NCBI RefSeq assembly: GCF_000332095.2
Contig: NZ_KI913949.1
Location: forward strand, 1,086,291-1,150,290
Origin: Leptolyngbya sp. PCC 6406
GTDB lineage: Bacteria; Cyanobacteriota; Cyanobacteriia; Phormidesmidales; Phormidesmidaceae
Direction of reading: 5' to 3'
Length of the DNA: 64,000 nt
In this document: one piece after another, positions 1 through 8,247 of the stretch
Layout: each line of letters opens with the position of its first letter
Numbering within the stretch: position 1 is the stretch's first letter
Made by a program: the position numbers and the translations under genes
The notes under the pieces: generated by a model
Told to the model about the DNA's origin: nothing
Databases searched by the model: none
The model's input: only the letters and a program-made list of their open reading frames with translations

Positions 1-38
1 CAGTCTAGCCATTGTAGAAAAGTCCTCTTTACCCTACC

Positions 39-75
39 TCTCAATGGTAAGGTCATTTCAGCCACCCAGTACTAG
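39..75. repeat. Truncated CTAG-ended repeat, type B (one end)
   Basis: This stretch matches the terminal part of the complete 108-bp element at 20587-20694: GTAAGGnnATTTCAGCCA, then a short variable stretch and GTACTAG. Only one end is in the window. It abuts the type A copy that begins at 72, sharing its CTAG. Confidence 0.6.
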
Positions 76-217
76 TGGTCTGCGGCGGAAATATCCTAAC
101 CGTTCTATCGTGGTACATCTCGGCCCCTCACCCTAGCCCTCTCCCAGGGGGAGAGGGGACCGAAAAAGGTTGGGCTGGTGCGACAATAGTGGACTGATTT
201 ACGCCCTGCGGTACTAG
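72..217. repeat. CTAG-ended MITE-like repeat, type A, copy 1
   Basis: A 146-bp block bounded by CTAG. One end reads CTAGTGGTCTGCGGCGGAAA; the other, read inward on the opposite strand, is CTAGTACCGCAGGGCGTAAA. The interior holds a CCCCTCACCCTAGCCCTCTCCC / GGGGAGAGGGGACC hairpin. It has no coding capacity. A second copy follows and shares its terminal CTAG; a third lies at 53469-53613. Confidence 0.75.
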
Positions 218-384
218 TGGTCTGCGGCGGAAATATCCTAACCGTTCTATCGTGGTACATCTCGGCCCCTCACCGTTCGGCTGAGCTCACGCCGAAGCCC
301 TAGCCCTCTCCCACGGGGCGAGGGGACCGGAAAATGTTGGGCTGGTGCGACAATAGTGGGCTGATTTACGCCCTACGGTACTAG
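214..384. repeat. CTAG-ended MITE-like repeat, type A, copy 2
   Basis: A 171-bp copy of the same element, tandem to copy 1. It differs mainly by about 23 extra bases after CCCCTCACC (TTCGGCTGAGCTCACGCCGA). Together these copies fill the gap downstream of natH. No ATPase gene follows natH within the window. Confidence 0.75.
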
Positions 385-416
385 AGCGTGTAGACAATTA
401 ACTTAGCTGGGACAGG

Positions 417-1634
417 TTAATGCTCAGTGTTGAGCTTTTCTTCCAACTTGCGACTAGCCAGGGACATGGAGTAGCAGAAAACCCAGTAAATCACCCCCAA
501 GAACAGATACATCTCCGCATAGCGTCCCAGGTAGCTGGGGTTGGCTAGGACCGATCGGCCCATGCCCAGCAGTTCCGCTAAGCCCACGATCGCTAGGAGC
601 GTCGTGTCCTGAAAGAGACTAATGAACTGACCCACGATCGCGGGAATGGCGATTTTCAACGCTTGGGGCAAAACAATCAGCCCCAGGGTCATGGGGGTAT
701 TTAGCCCCAAGGATGCAGCAGCTTCCTGCTGGCCTCGGGGCACCGCCTGCAAACCTGCCCGCACATTTTCCGCTAGATAGGCGGCACTAAATAGGGCTAG
801 GGCAATGATGGCCCGAATCACCCGGTCCGGTCGTGCCCCTTCCGGCAGGAACAGGGGAATCATCACCTGGCCCATAAACAGAAACGCTACCAAGGGGACG
901 CCCCGGACTAGCTCGATATAGGCCGTAGACAACCAGCGCACAACGGGCAACTCACTGCGGCGACCCAGGGCCATCAGCAGCCCTAGGGGAAAACATAGGG
1001 CAATGCCACTGACAGCAGAGAACAGCGTCAGGGTTAACCCACCCCAGTCATTGGTCACCACATTTCGGAGGCCCAAGCCACCCCCGATCAGCCACAGCGC
1101 AGCGAAATAGGACAAAAACCACAGCAGGGAAAGCCCTTTCCCCAATCCCGGCACCTTTTGTCCTACCCCGTATCCTACCCAGGCCGTTGCCGCCACAATT
1201 GCCACCATGGGCAGCAAAATAGCGCTACTGGGCCGAGTCGGCGGAAACAGGACAAAAAAGGCACAAACGACCCCCAGACCCACCAGTACCGATGGGCTGA
1301 ATAGACGGGGGAGATTGCGGGCGATAACCCCCCAAGACAGTCCTGCTAGGGTGCAAATAATCCCCAATAGAGTCCATATCCGCCAGTATTCTGCCGAGGG
1401 ATAGGTGCCTGACATCAACAGGCCGATATTGTTCGGAATCAAGATCCACTGGGCCTTGGTAAAGGCCCAGATCACCATCTGATAGGCTCCAAATCCCAAA
1501 ATCGCAGTAATGATGATCGTCAGCAGGCTGTTGAACCAGTCGTTGAACAGGTTTTTACGCACCCATGCGAGGGGGCCAGTCTTGACTAGGGCAGGGGGGC
1601 CAGAGGAAAAGGAATCGGGAGTTGCGGTGGTCAT
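417..1634 (-). CDS. natH: Polar amino-acid ABC transporter permease (NatH/AapM type)
   Basis: Inner-membrane permease of a general L-amino-acid ABC importer. The 405-residue product is hydrophobic, with an N-terminal cytoplasmic stretch, several membrane segments and a C-terminal permease domain. The ABC-contact EAA loop (QEAAASLGLN) sits near residue 303. The long N-terminal extension separates this family from short HisM-type permeases and fits NatH/AapM/BztC. The start is 3 bp after the stop of natG, so the two are co-transcribed. Cyanobacterial NatF-NatG-NatH-BgtA systems also need a binding protein and an ATPase. Neither lies next to this pair: glmM is upstream and repeats lie downstream. 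The family is secure; substrate preference is inferred. Confidence 0.88.
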   Translation of the reverse strand: MTTATPDSFSSGPPALVKTGPLAWVRKNLFNDWFNSLLTIIITAILGFGAYQMVIWAFTKAQWILIPNNIGLLMSGTYPSAEYWRIWTLLGIICTLAGLSWGVIARNLPRLFSPSVLVGLGVVCAFFVLFPPTRPSSAILLPMVAIVAATAWVGYGVGQKVPGLGKGLSLLWFLSYFAALWLIGGGLGLRNVVTNDWGGLTLTLFSAVSGIALCFPLGLLMALGRRSELPVVRWLSTAYIELVRGVPLVAFLFMGQVMIPLFLPEGARPDRVIRAIIALALFSAAYLAENVRAGLQAVPRGQQEAAASLGLNTPMTLGLIVLPQALKIAIPAIVGQFISLFQDTTLLAIVGLAELLGMGRSVLANPSYLGRYAEMYLFLGVIYWVFCYSMSLASRKLEEKLNTEH

Positions 1635-1637
1635 GGC

Positions 1638-2795
1638 TTAGCGCTCCTTAAACTGCACCGCTCGGTTGAGCTGGTTCATAACAACGGTGATGGCTAGACA
1701 CATCACCAAATAGGTGGCCATCAAGACCACAAACACCTCTACAGGGCGACCTGTCTGATTAAAGGTGGTGTTGGCAATGGAATAGATTTCCGGGAAGGCA
1801 ACAGCGAAGGCCAGACTGGAGTTCTTGGTCAGGTTCATGTACTCGCTGTTGAGGGGGGGGATGATCACCCGCATGGCCTGGGGAAAGACGACGAGTTGCA
1901 TGACTGCCCCAGCGGACAGACCCAGCGATCGCGCTGCTTCCCACTGGCCTCTAGAAACCGATTGGATGCCTGCCCGGACAATTTCCGCGACAAAGGCAGA
2001 AGTGTAAAACACTAGGGCTGATAGGGCTGCCACATATTCCCGCGAGAGGCGTAACCCGCCCGTAACACCGCCACCCTCTACGGCCTCAGGAACGCGCCAG
2101 TTCAACCCAAAGATGACGATTAGGAGCACAATCGCCACCAGCCCCACTAGGCCGTAAAGCTGGGATTGACCGCCAGTTGCGGTCGCCACCCGAACTTGGG
2201 TGTACCACCCCCAAAGGAAAAAGCTGCCTACTAAGCCCACCACAATGACCCCAATTCCGAGCAAGGCCAGTTGGGCCGTTGCCGGCCAGAGTAGATAGGC
2301 CCCTCGGTTGTTGAGATACATCAGCCCCAAAACATTAATTTGGTCTGCGGGCCGGGGCAGATTGCTATAGACCGCGAAGTACCAAAAGAAGAGCTGGAGT
2401 AGCAGCGGAACGTTGCGTACTAGGCCAACGTAAGCCCGACTGATTTTATAGAGGAGCCAGTTGGGGGAAAAACTGGCGACCCCCGCTGTCACCCCGACAA
2501 TGGTGGTGAAGACAATGCCCGCAATTACCAGGGTTACGGTGTTCGATAGCCCTACGGCGAGAGCTTTCCAGTAGGGATCCTGGGGCAGGTATCTGATGGC
2601 GCTCTCGCCAATGCTGAAGCCCGCTGGGTTGAGTAAAAACCTAAAGCCAAAAGGGCTACCCTGACGAATCAGGTTTCGATTTAAGTTGCCTAGGAAAAAG
2701 GCAATTAGTGCCCCGACTACCAGAACGGTCAACACCTGGAAGGCAATTTTCCAGAATCGCTCGTCCCGCAGCAGCGTCTTCACGTTGAAGGCCAT
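1638..2795 (-). CDS. natG: Polar amino-acid ABC transporter permease (NatG/AapQ type)
   Basis: Partner permease of natH; the two probably form the heterodimeric channel of an acidic/neutral amino-acid importer. It has 385 residues, a first membrane helix at about 18-35 and a C-terminal permease domain with the EAA loop (GQWEAARSLGLS) near residue 283. A long insert between early helices is typical of AapQ/BztB/NatG. The ATG at 2795 lacks a strong Shine-Dalgarno sequence. It lies about 100 bp downstream of glmM on the same strand, so read-through is possible. The G/H assignment rests on operon order and length. Confidence 0.87.
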   Translation of the reverse strand: MAFNVKTLLRDERFWKIAFQVLTVLVVGALIAFFLGNLNRNLIRQGSPFGFRFLLNPAGFSIGESAIRYLPQDPYWKALAVGLSNTVTLVIAGIVFTTIVGVTAGVASFSPNWLLYKISRAYVGLVRNVPLLLQLFFWYFAVYSNLPRPADQINVLGLMYLNNRGAYLLWPATAQLALLGIGVIVVGLVGSFFLWGWYTQVRVATATGGQSQLYGLVGLVAIVLLIVIFGLNWRVPEAVEGGGVTGGLRLSREYVAALSALVFYTSAFVAEIVRAGIQSVSRGQWEAARSLGLSAGAVMQLVVFPQAMRVIIPPLNSEYMNLTKNSSLAFAVAFPEIYSIANTTFNQTGRPVEVFVVLMATYLVMCLAITVVMNQLNRAVQFKER

Positions 2796-2897
2796 TGTTT
2801 GATCACTAGAGGGTGGGATTAGTCAGCACCATAGGGCAAAATGCCGCTCAAATAAAGTTGCATTGGTTACAGCAGGTCTCTGATGGGCGTAATGGCC

Positions 2898-4361
2898 TCA
2901 CCCCACGAGATGTTGTCGGACGGTTAGGGCAATGTGATCAGTCCAGTGATCCACTAGGGATTGGTGCTCGGCTTCTACCATGACGCGAATCAGGGGTTCT
3001 GTACCGGAGGGGCGCACCAGCACCCGGCCCCGATCTCCCATGTCTGCTTGGGCTGCCGCGATCGCAGTTTGGATCGGCGCAGAGTCTTGCCAATGCTTAA
3101 TGCGATCGCGATCCGCGACCCGCACATTTTCTAACCGTTGGGGATAGGTTTGGAAACTTCGATCCACCAGAGCGGAAAGAGAGCCGCCACACTGATGAAC
3201 CAAATCCGCCAAGTGCAGCGCCGTCAAAATACCATCCCCCGTCAGACTGTAGTGGTGGCAGAGAATATGACCCGATTGTTCGCCCCCCAACTTAGCCCCC
3301 CGCTCCACCATGGCAGCATGAACGTATTGATCCCCCACCTGGGTGCGGACTAAGGTTCCCCCCAAGTGATTCCAGGCCCGCTCGAAGCCCAAATTTGCCA
3401 TCACCGTCGAGACAATCGTGTCCTCCGGCAGGCGGTTCGTGTCCCGCAGGGTCTTGCCCCAGAAATAAAGAATGTAGTCACCGTCTACGATCCGTCCCTG
3501 GGCATCCACCGCCAGCACCCGATCGGCATCGCCATCAAAGGCAAAACCGATGTCAGCATTGTGGGCCTGAACCGCTGCTTGCAGGGCTCCTAGGTGGGTA
3601 GAGCCACAGTTGACATTAATACGATCGCCATCCGGTAACCCGTGGAGCCCCACAATGTTCGCCTGGGTGCCCGCAAATGCTCGCTCAGCAATACCCGCCG
3701 CCGATCCCCAAGCCATATCCAGTACAATCCGCATTCCCCCCAATGCCAAACCTGTGGGAAAGGGATCGTGGAGAAAGTCCAGGTAGCGATCAATCAGCTC
3801 AGGACGGCTATAGCACTGGCCCCAGCGCCCCGTTGCCGCCGGTTGCAGGTCTCCAGTGCCCCGCAGTGCCGCCTCAATACGCTGCTGAAGGAGAACCGGC
3901 AGCTTGGTGCCATCTGCGGCAAAGAACTTGATGCCATTATCCGCCGGAGGATTGTGGCTAGCGGAAATCATAATGCCGCCGACCGCCCCCATAGCCTTGG
4001 TCAGGTAGGCCACCGCTGCCGTCGGGCACAGCCCCAACTGCCACACATCTAAACCCGCCGAGGTCAACCCCGCCGCCAAGGCTGTGGCCAACATATAGCC
4101 AGAGGTGCGCGAGTCCTGACCCACCAAAACAGGTCCCACAGCACCACCCTGCTGCTGCAACACCAAACCTGCCCAGTAGCCGACCTGCATCGCCAGAGGA
4201 GCTGTCAACAGTTGCCCCGCCTGCCCCCGAATTCCATCGGTGCCAAACAGGGGAGAGGTCGGTAACACCAGCGATCCCCACTGGGTTGTCTCCACTGTAG
4301 GCACTGCCCCATTCACCGCCAAGCGTACAGAAGACCCTACCATTGACCGATCGCTCCTCAC
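2898..4361 (-). CDS. glmM: Phosphoglucosamine mutase
   Basis: Converts glucosamine-6-phosphate to glucosamine-1-phosphate for UDP-GlcNAc, peptidoglycan and LPS synthesis in the cytoplasm. The 487-residue protein has the catalytic phosphoserine loop ISASHNP (Ser at about 135), the metal-binding loop DGDADR near residue 270 and the phosphate-binding RPSGTEP near the C-terminus. TDGIRG near residue 41 is the usual N-terminal motif. The first 30 or so residues extend beyond the common core. An internal ATG seven codons in is an alternative start. All key residues are present. Confidence 0.95.
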   Translation of the reverse strand: MRSDRSMVGSSVRLAVNGAVPTVETTQWGSLVLPTSPLFGTDGIRGQAGQLLTAPLAMQVGYWAGLVLQQQGGAVGPVLVGQDSRTSGYMLATALAAGLTSAGLDVWQLGLCPTAAVAYLTKAMGAVGGIMISASHNPPADNGIKFFAADGTKLPVLLQQRIEAALRGTGDLQPAATGRWGQCYSRPELIDRYLDFLHDPFPTGLALGGMRIVLDMAWGSAAGIAERAFAGTQANIVGLHGLPDGDRINVNCGSTHLGALQAAVQAHNADIGFAFDGDADRVLAVDAQGRIVDGDYILYFWGKTLRDTNRLPEDTIVSTVMANLGFERAWNHLGGTLVRTQVGDQYVHAAMVERGAKLGGEQSGHILCHHYSLTGDGILTALHLADLVHQCGGSLSALVDRSFQTYPQRLENVRVADRDRIKHWQDSAPIQTAIAAAQADMGDRGRVLVRPSGTEPLIRVMVEAEHQSLVDHWTDHIALTVRQHLVG

Positions 4362-4500
4362 ACACGCACACTATCCAGTGGAGAATACCATTTCTCTTTA
4401 GAAATCTTTGGATCTGTAGCCAGTTCCCCCATTGGCCCCCAGATCCCCCGTTCACCTCTCAAAATTTAAAATTCTATTGACAGCAGCATCCATTGAGCGC

Positions 4501-4538
4501 GGTTTCCACACCCCCACACCCCCACACCCCCACACCCC
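4501..4538. repeat. CACACCC microsatellite
   Basis: Short tandem CCCCCACA units lie directly before the DUF309 start codon. A G-strand version of the same motif occurs at 6540-6630. Such purine/pyrimidine-skewed tracts could influence expression, but nothing more can be seen. Confidence 0.6.
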
Positions 4539-4976
4539 ATGCCTCCCCCCCCTACCTTCCGGGATGGAATCGCCCAGTTTAATCAAGGTGAGTTCTACGA
4601 TTGCCATGACACCCTAGAGGCGATTTGGATGACGGCGGATATCCCTGACAAGCCTTTTTACCAGGGTATTTTACAAATCGCTGTGGCTCTCTATCACCTG
4701 AGTAATCACAATTGGCGAGGGGCGGCAATTCTTTTTGGGGAGGGCAGTCGCCGTCTAGAACCCTACGAACCAACCTATTACGGTATCAATGTCACAGATC
4801 TGCTGGATCGGGCGGCGGAGTGGTTAATCGCCCTTCAAGAGTTGGGACCGGAGCAGGTGGCACAGGTGGCTACGGCATTAATCCCGCCTCAGGCCCCTGA
4901 GATGCTCTCTGAAGCAGACTCCAGTCCTAGGGCAGTTGCCTTACAACTCCCGTCGCCTCAGATTTTGCCGAGTTGA
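4539..4976 (+). CDS. DUF309 domain protein
   Basis: A 145-residue protein of the DUF309 family, whose function is unknown. The family core is visible: FNQGEFYDCHDTLEAIW near residues 13-29 (conserved H and E in a short helix), FYQGILQIAVALYH near 38-52, then a helix with RGAAILFGEG and RRLEPYEP. The last 40 residues are Pro/Ala-rich and not part of the domain. The first ATG falls inside a CACACCC tract and no clear ribosome site is seen, so the start is tentative. It stands alone between divergent glmM and a convergent regulator gene. Confidence 0.82.
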   Translation: MPPPPTFRDGIAQFNQGEFYDCHDTLEAIWMTADIPDKPFYQGILQIAVALYHLSNHNWRGAAILFGEGSRRLEPYEPTYYGINVTDLLDRAAEWLIALQELGPEQVAQVATALIPPQAPEMLSEADSSPRAVALQLPSPQILPS

Positions 4977-4989
4977 GTCCTGGATGCAT

Positions 4990-5200
4990 GGCGTGGGGGT
5001 GGGGGGAAGGTGATAGGTGACAGGTGATAGGTGATAGGGAAGAACCCTAGGGGCGGGTTTTGCCAGGATTAGGTGGGTGATTCAGGACTGGGCTGGCAAA
5101 ACCCGCCCTGCCCCGTGCCGGGTCATCTAGTTGTTTTGTTTTTTCCGTAGGGGCGCGTTTCCGCGCCCAATGCAGGATGTCGCCGTAGGGGCGCGGGTTT
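4990..5200. repeat. Intergenic repeats: GGTGATAG tandem units and hairpins
   Basis: Holds tandem (A)GGTGATAGGTGACA units at 5008-5038, an inverted repeat GGGGCGGGTTTTGCCAG ... CTGGCAAAACCCGCCC (about 5049-5106), and a GTAGGGGCGCG / GCATCCTGCA-type unit at 5145-5196. The last unit recurs in opposite orientation before recF at 47575-47720. Confidence 0.65.
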
Positions 5201-5265
5201 TTGTTTGTGCTAATCCAGGGAACGCTGCCAAGCCCCGAGCCCTCTCCTCAAACCCTTTTTTCGGT

Positions 5266-6531
5266 TTAGATTCCCCCAGAAGTGGGGGGCGGAGCTGAGG
5301 GCGGGGAGGTGGGTTTGCGATCCAAACGAATTGCTTGCTCTAGGGCAATCTTCTCTCTGGCCCGATCGGCATAGGGCTGAAGTTGCTCCAGGGATTGCCC
5401 GGTGAGAAGGGTGAGATTTTCCAAGCTGATGCCTCGCATGAGCATGTCGATACACCAGGTTTGGTGGGCCTGGATTAGTTTGGGGGGCTGCCCTTCGGGG
5501 GTACGGAGTCCTTCAGTCCAACGTTGCCAATGGTGCTGCACCGTAGTCAGGGTGAGGGGGGTATCGGTCTCGTCTAGAAATAGGGCAGGCAGATCGTCTT
5601 TACGGGTTTTGAGCCACTTGGTCAGGGGATTGTTTTTGGGTGTACCGTAGCGCTTTCCGCCAATCCACTGGTTGATAGCGACTTGGCGACGGCCCTGGGG
5701 GCTGCTCAGGCGTAACAGTTGTTGTTGGGGCTCGCTGCTGTGATGAATCCGTTGCAGATAAACGACCTCTGTGGGGAATAGGCCCGCGCCTAGGATGCCA
5801 TAGGCGAGGGCATAGTCTTGGGGGCTGGCTTTGCGGGCTGATTGGAGAATGGTCTGCACCAGGGAGGGGGGTAGGTCCATTACGGTTGTAGCGGGGGTAT
5901 CAGTGGCAGGGGCAATAGGGATGGGGAGTCTCAGGGCGGTGATGGGCTGGGGTCTCAAAAAGAGCTGGGTCACGGTGTCTATGAATTGGTCTTGGTGAGG
6001 CCAGAGTTGATGGGCTTCACTGGTGCATTCAATAACGGCGTAGCCCAACAGTAGACAGTGGAGGAGGGCCGCAAACTGGTCGGGGGACAGAGGCGGGGCT
6101 AGATCGGCATCTGCGATCGCGGGGGCAAAATATTCCGCCACACTACGGGTAGCCTGGGTCAGGCATTGCCCGATGGCCCGCCGATTTTCGGGTGGATATT
6201 GGTCTGCCTCACCGATCAGGGAGCGTACCAGTTCCGGCACCTGACCCAACAGGCGGAGATTGGCCTGGACATAGGCCGAAAAGCTCTGGGCTAGATCAGT
6301 ACTGGGCGGCAGCGATCGCCGTAGGGTTTCTGGCAATTCAGCAAAGAGGGGAGATTCCTCAATCACTGTCAGCAATAGACCGTACTTGTTGCCAAAGTTG
6401 CGAAACAGCGTGACCTCGTTCACCCCCGCCAAGTTGGCGATTTGGCGCGTGGTGGTATTGCTAATTCCCTGGGACACAAATAGGTCTAGGGCAGCTTGGA
6501 TTAAGCGATCGCGGGTGGAGGGAGAGGTCAT
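5266..6531 (-). CDS. TetR-family regulator fused to a degenerate tyrosine-recombinase-like domain
   Basis: A 421-residue protein. Residues 1-60 are a TetR helix-turn-helix (TTRQIANLAGVNEVTLFRNF), followed by a helical ligand-domain-like region to about 200. The C-terminal half is unusual. GILGAGLFPTEVVYLQRIHH looks like the GLRxSEL region of tyrosine recombinases, and MLMRGISLENLTLLTGQS ... PY resembles the LLxxGxxLxxIxxLLGHS ... Y block. The catalytic Arg of GLR is replaced, the HxLRH site reads roughly LIQAHQ, and GHS is GQS, so recombinase activity is unlikely. It probably serves as a DNA- or partner-binding module. It is divergent from desC, whose upstream region carries paired palindromes. 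The TetR call is strong; the second domain is a pattern-based inference. Confidence 0.8.
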   Translation of the reverse strand: MTSPSTRDRLIQAALDLFVSQGISNTTTRQIANLAGVNEVTLFRNFGNKYGLLLTVIEESPLFAELPETLRRSLPPSTDLAQSFSAYVQANLRLLGQVPELVRSLIGEADQYPPENRRAIGQCLTQATRSVAEYFAPAIADADLAPPLSPDQFAALLHCLLLGYAVIECTSEAHQLWPHQDQFIDTVTQLFLRPQPITALRLPIPIAPATDTPATTVMDLPPSLVQTILQSARKASPQDYALAYGILGAGLFPTEVVYLQRIHHSSEPQQQLLRLSSPQGRRQVAINQWIGGKRYGTPKNNPLTKWLKTRKDDLPALFLDETDTPLTLTTVQHHWQRWTEGLRTPEGQPPKLIQAHQTWCIDMLMRGISLENLTLLTGQSLEQLQPYADRAREKIALEQAIRLDRKPTSPPSAPPPTSGGI

Positions 6532-6539
6532 GGGAGGAC

Positions 6540-6668
6540 GGTGGGGGGGTGTGAGGGTATGGGGGTGTGAGGGTGTGGGGGTGTGTTGGCGAAGCCTGCC
6601 CGAAGGGCTTGGGTGTGAGGGTGTGAGGGAATTTTGAGTTTTGAGTTTTGAGTTTTGAGTTTTGAGTT
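6540..6668. repeat. GGGTGTGAGGGTGTGG and TTTTGAG tandem tracts
   Basis: G-rich GGGTGTGAGG units at 6540-6628 are followed by a TTTTGAGT heptamer repeat (five units, 6634-6668). The complementary ACTCAAAAC tract occurs at about 47730-47760 before recF. They lie in the divergent gap between the TetR-like gene and desC. Confidence 0.7.
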
Positions 6669-6681
6669 GAATGTCCCGTAG

Positions 6682-6812
6682 GGTGCATAACGCTAAGGCG
6701 TGGCTTCGCCCACGCGAAGCAATGCACCATCTTCAGTTGGGGTTGGAGGGTGCATAACGCTAAGGCGCGGCTTCGCCTTTTATGTCGCTTGCGCAACGCG
6801 AAGCAATGCACC
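6682..6812. repeat. Two copies of a GGTGCATAACGC/GCAATGCACC hairpin repeat
   Basis: Copies at 6682-6728 and 6749-6812. Each starts GGGTGCATAACGCTAAGGC and ends GCGAAGCAATGCACC, so the ends pair. The second copy has an enlarged loop. A third copy in the other orientation lies at 28263-28309. Confidence 0.7.
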
Positions 6813-6928
6813 GCAGAGATGCCGCGCCTAATGAAGGATGCCCGGTGAGTGGGTGACCGATATTGGTCTGGTGGTGGGATGTTATTTAATTGCACGTCCC
6901 TTAGTAGGGCAGTAGGAGGCTAGAGGAG

Positions 6929-6999
6929 ATGCAAGTGTCACTTGCATGTTTTGGGAAATACTGTTAGCGTATCGCTATGGATGTAAGTGACACTTGCAT
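6929..6999. promoter_or_regulatory. Paired 19-bp palindromic operators upstream of desC
   Basis: ATGCAAGTGTCACTTGCAT at 6929-6947 is a perfect 9-1-9 palindrome. ATGTAAGTGACACTTGCAT at 6981-6999 is the same site with one mismatch. Their centres are 52 bp apart, about five helical turns, so dimers bound to both would face the same side of the DNA. The second site ends about 37 bp before the preferred desC start. The adjacent divergent TetR-like gene is the obvious candidate to bind here, but that is inference. Confidence 0.65.
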
Positions 7000-7036
7000 C
7001 TCACCATAACAGGCGATGCTAAACAAGGACATTCCT

Positions 7037-7912
7037 ATGATTTCTAGTCCAGCAGGGGCAGCCCTAGCCCCCTACAACACTCAGCCGACCCAGCAGTTTA
7101 GTTGGATTAGCCTCGGTTTTTTTAGTGCGTTTCACCTCATTGCACTAGTGGCCGCCCCCTTCTTCTTCTCTTGGTCAGCCCTGGGGGTTGCCGTCTTGCT
7201 GCACTGGCTATTTGGCGGCATCGGCATTTGTCTGGGTTATCACCGGATGCTTAGTCACCGGAGCTTTCAGGTGCCCCGCTGGCTCGAATATGCGATCGCA
7301 TTTCTCGGCGCTTTATCCATCCAAGGCGGACCTATCTTTTGGGTAGCGGGGCATCGACGGCACCATGCCTTCACAGAAGACGTAGCCGCCGATCCCTACT
7401 CCGCCAAACGGGGATTTTGGTGGAGCCATGTGCTCTGGCTAATCTACCTACAAGCCGATACCTTTGATCAAAAGCGCTACGGCAAATATGCGCCAGACCT
7501 TATGCGCCAACCCTTCTACCGTTGGCTCAACCGCTATTTTCTGCTGCTCCAACTGCCCCTAGCCGCAGGACTCTATGCCCTAGGCGGTTGGTCTTGGGTG
7601 ATCTACGGCATCTTTGTCCGGGCAGTGTTTCTGTGGCACGCCACCTGGTTTGTCAACTCCGCCACCCACCGCTGGGGCTATCGCACCTTTGCCGCCAAAG
7701 ACAATTCCCGCAACCTGTGGTGGGTCTCCCTCCTGACCTACGGAGAAGGCTGGCACAACAACCACCATGCCCATCCCCGTGCCGCCCAGACGGGCTGGCG
7801 CTGGTGGGAAGTGGATGTCACTTGGTGGACCATTCAACTCCTACGGCGGTTAGGCTTAGCGAAACGGGTCGTAGCCATGACGCCCCAGGGCACCACCCGC
7901 ATCCTGAGATAG
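7037..7912 (+). CDS. desC: Acyl-lipid/acyl-CoA delta-9 desaturase (DesC type)
   Basis: Membrane di-iron desaturase that introduces the first double bond into stearoyl chains of membrane lipids. The three histidine boxes are present: HRMLSH, HRRHH and HNNHH, spaced as in cyanobacterial DesC. Hydrophobic segments flank them. I prefer the ATG at 7037 because AAGGA lies 7 bases upstream; an ATG at 7016 gives seven more residues but a poorly spaced ribosome site. The gene is divergent from the TetR-like regulator and preceded by the paired palindromes, suggesting regulation of lipid unsaturation. A strong hairpin terminator lies at 8105-8134. Confidence 0.92.
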   Translation: MISSPAGAALAPYNTQPTQQFSWISLGFFSAFHLIALVAAPFFFSWSALGVAVLLHWLFGGIGICLGYHRMLSHRSFQVPRWLEYAIAFLGALSIQGGPIFWVAGHRRHHAFTEDVAADPYSAKRGFWWSHVLWLIYLQADTFDQKRYGKYAPDLMRQPFYRWLNRYFLLLQLPLAAGLYALGGWSWVIYGIFVRAVFLWHATWFVNSATHRWGYRTFAAKDNSRNLWWVSLLTYGEGWHNNHHAHPRAAQTGWRWWEVDVTWWTIQLLRRLGLAKRVVAMTPQGTTRILR

Positions 7913-7918
7913 TTCATT

Positions 7919-8104
7919 AGTAAAAACTCAATCCGAGTAAAAACTCAATCCGAATGACGGCTGTGCGCACAATAGATTTAGAGACGTTCTGTCGGGAAAA
8001 TAACTGAAACAGAAAAATTACCCCAACGCTCTGGAAATCCCAGCCTTAGGGGTGAAGTCAACTTCATCGAAGACATCTGTCTCACTCCCTGATAACACAT
8101 GCCT
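7919..8104 (+). other. Intergenic region, possible 3' UTR or small RNA
   Basis: No ORF. It contains a direct repeat AGTAAAAACTCAATCCGA (7919-7951) and an inverted repeat TGAAGTCAACTTCA (8052-8065). It ends at a very strong intrinsic terminator. The length and hairpins would allow a small RNA of up to about 190 nt, but I could not match it to 6S RNA, Yfr1 or Yfr2. It may simply be the desC 3' UTR. Confidence 0.3.
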
Positions 8105-8134
8105 AGCCCGGTTTGTTCGCAAACCGGGCTTTTT
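8105..8134 (+). terminator. Intrinsic terminator with UUCG loop
   Basis: An 11-bp perfect stem, AGCCCGGTTTG and CAAACCGGGCT, closes a TTCG tetraloop and is followed by a T run. It is oriented to end desC, or the RNA between desC and this point. Confidence 0.88.
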
Positions 8135-8140
8135 CTGGTT

Positions 8141-8216
8141 GTAGGTTGGGTGCAGCGCTAGCGGAACCCAACATGGCCCACCGCTGTTGGGTGACCCTTC
8201 GTTTTACCCAACCTAC
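8141..8216. repeat. GTAGGTTGGGT inverted-repeat element
   Basis: A 76-bp element with ends GTAGGTTGGGT and ACCCAACCTAC. It sits between the desC terminator and the 3' end of the carotenoid oxygenase gene. Confidence 0.65.
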
Positions 8217-8247
8217 GCAGACTCACAAAGGCAAAGTTGACTGAGTA

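Noticed and set aside
7940-8134. Cyanobacterial 6S RNA, Yfr1 or Yfr2 candidate before the strong terminator
   Set aside because: The hairpins and terminator are there, but none of the conserved motifs (for example the Yfr1 ACUCCUCACAC core) is present, so I list it only as a possible small RNA.
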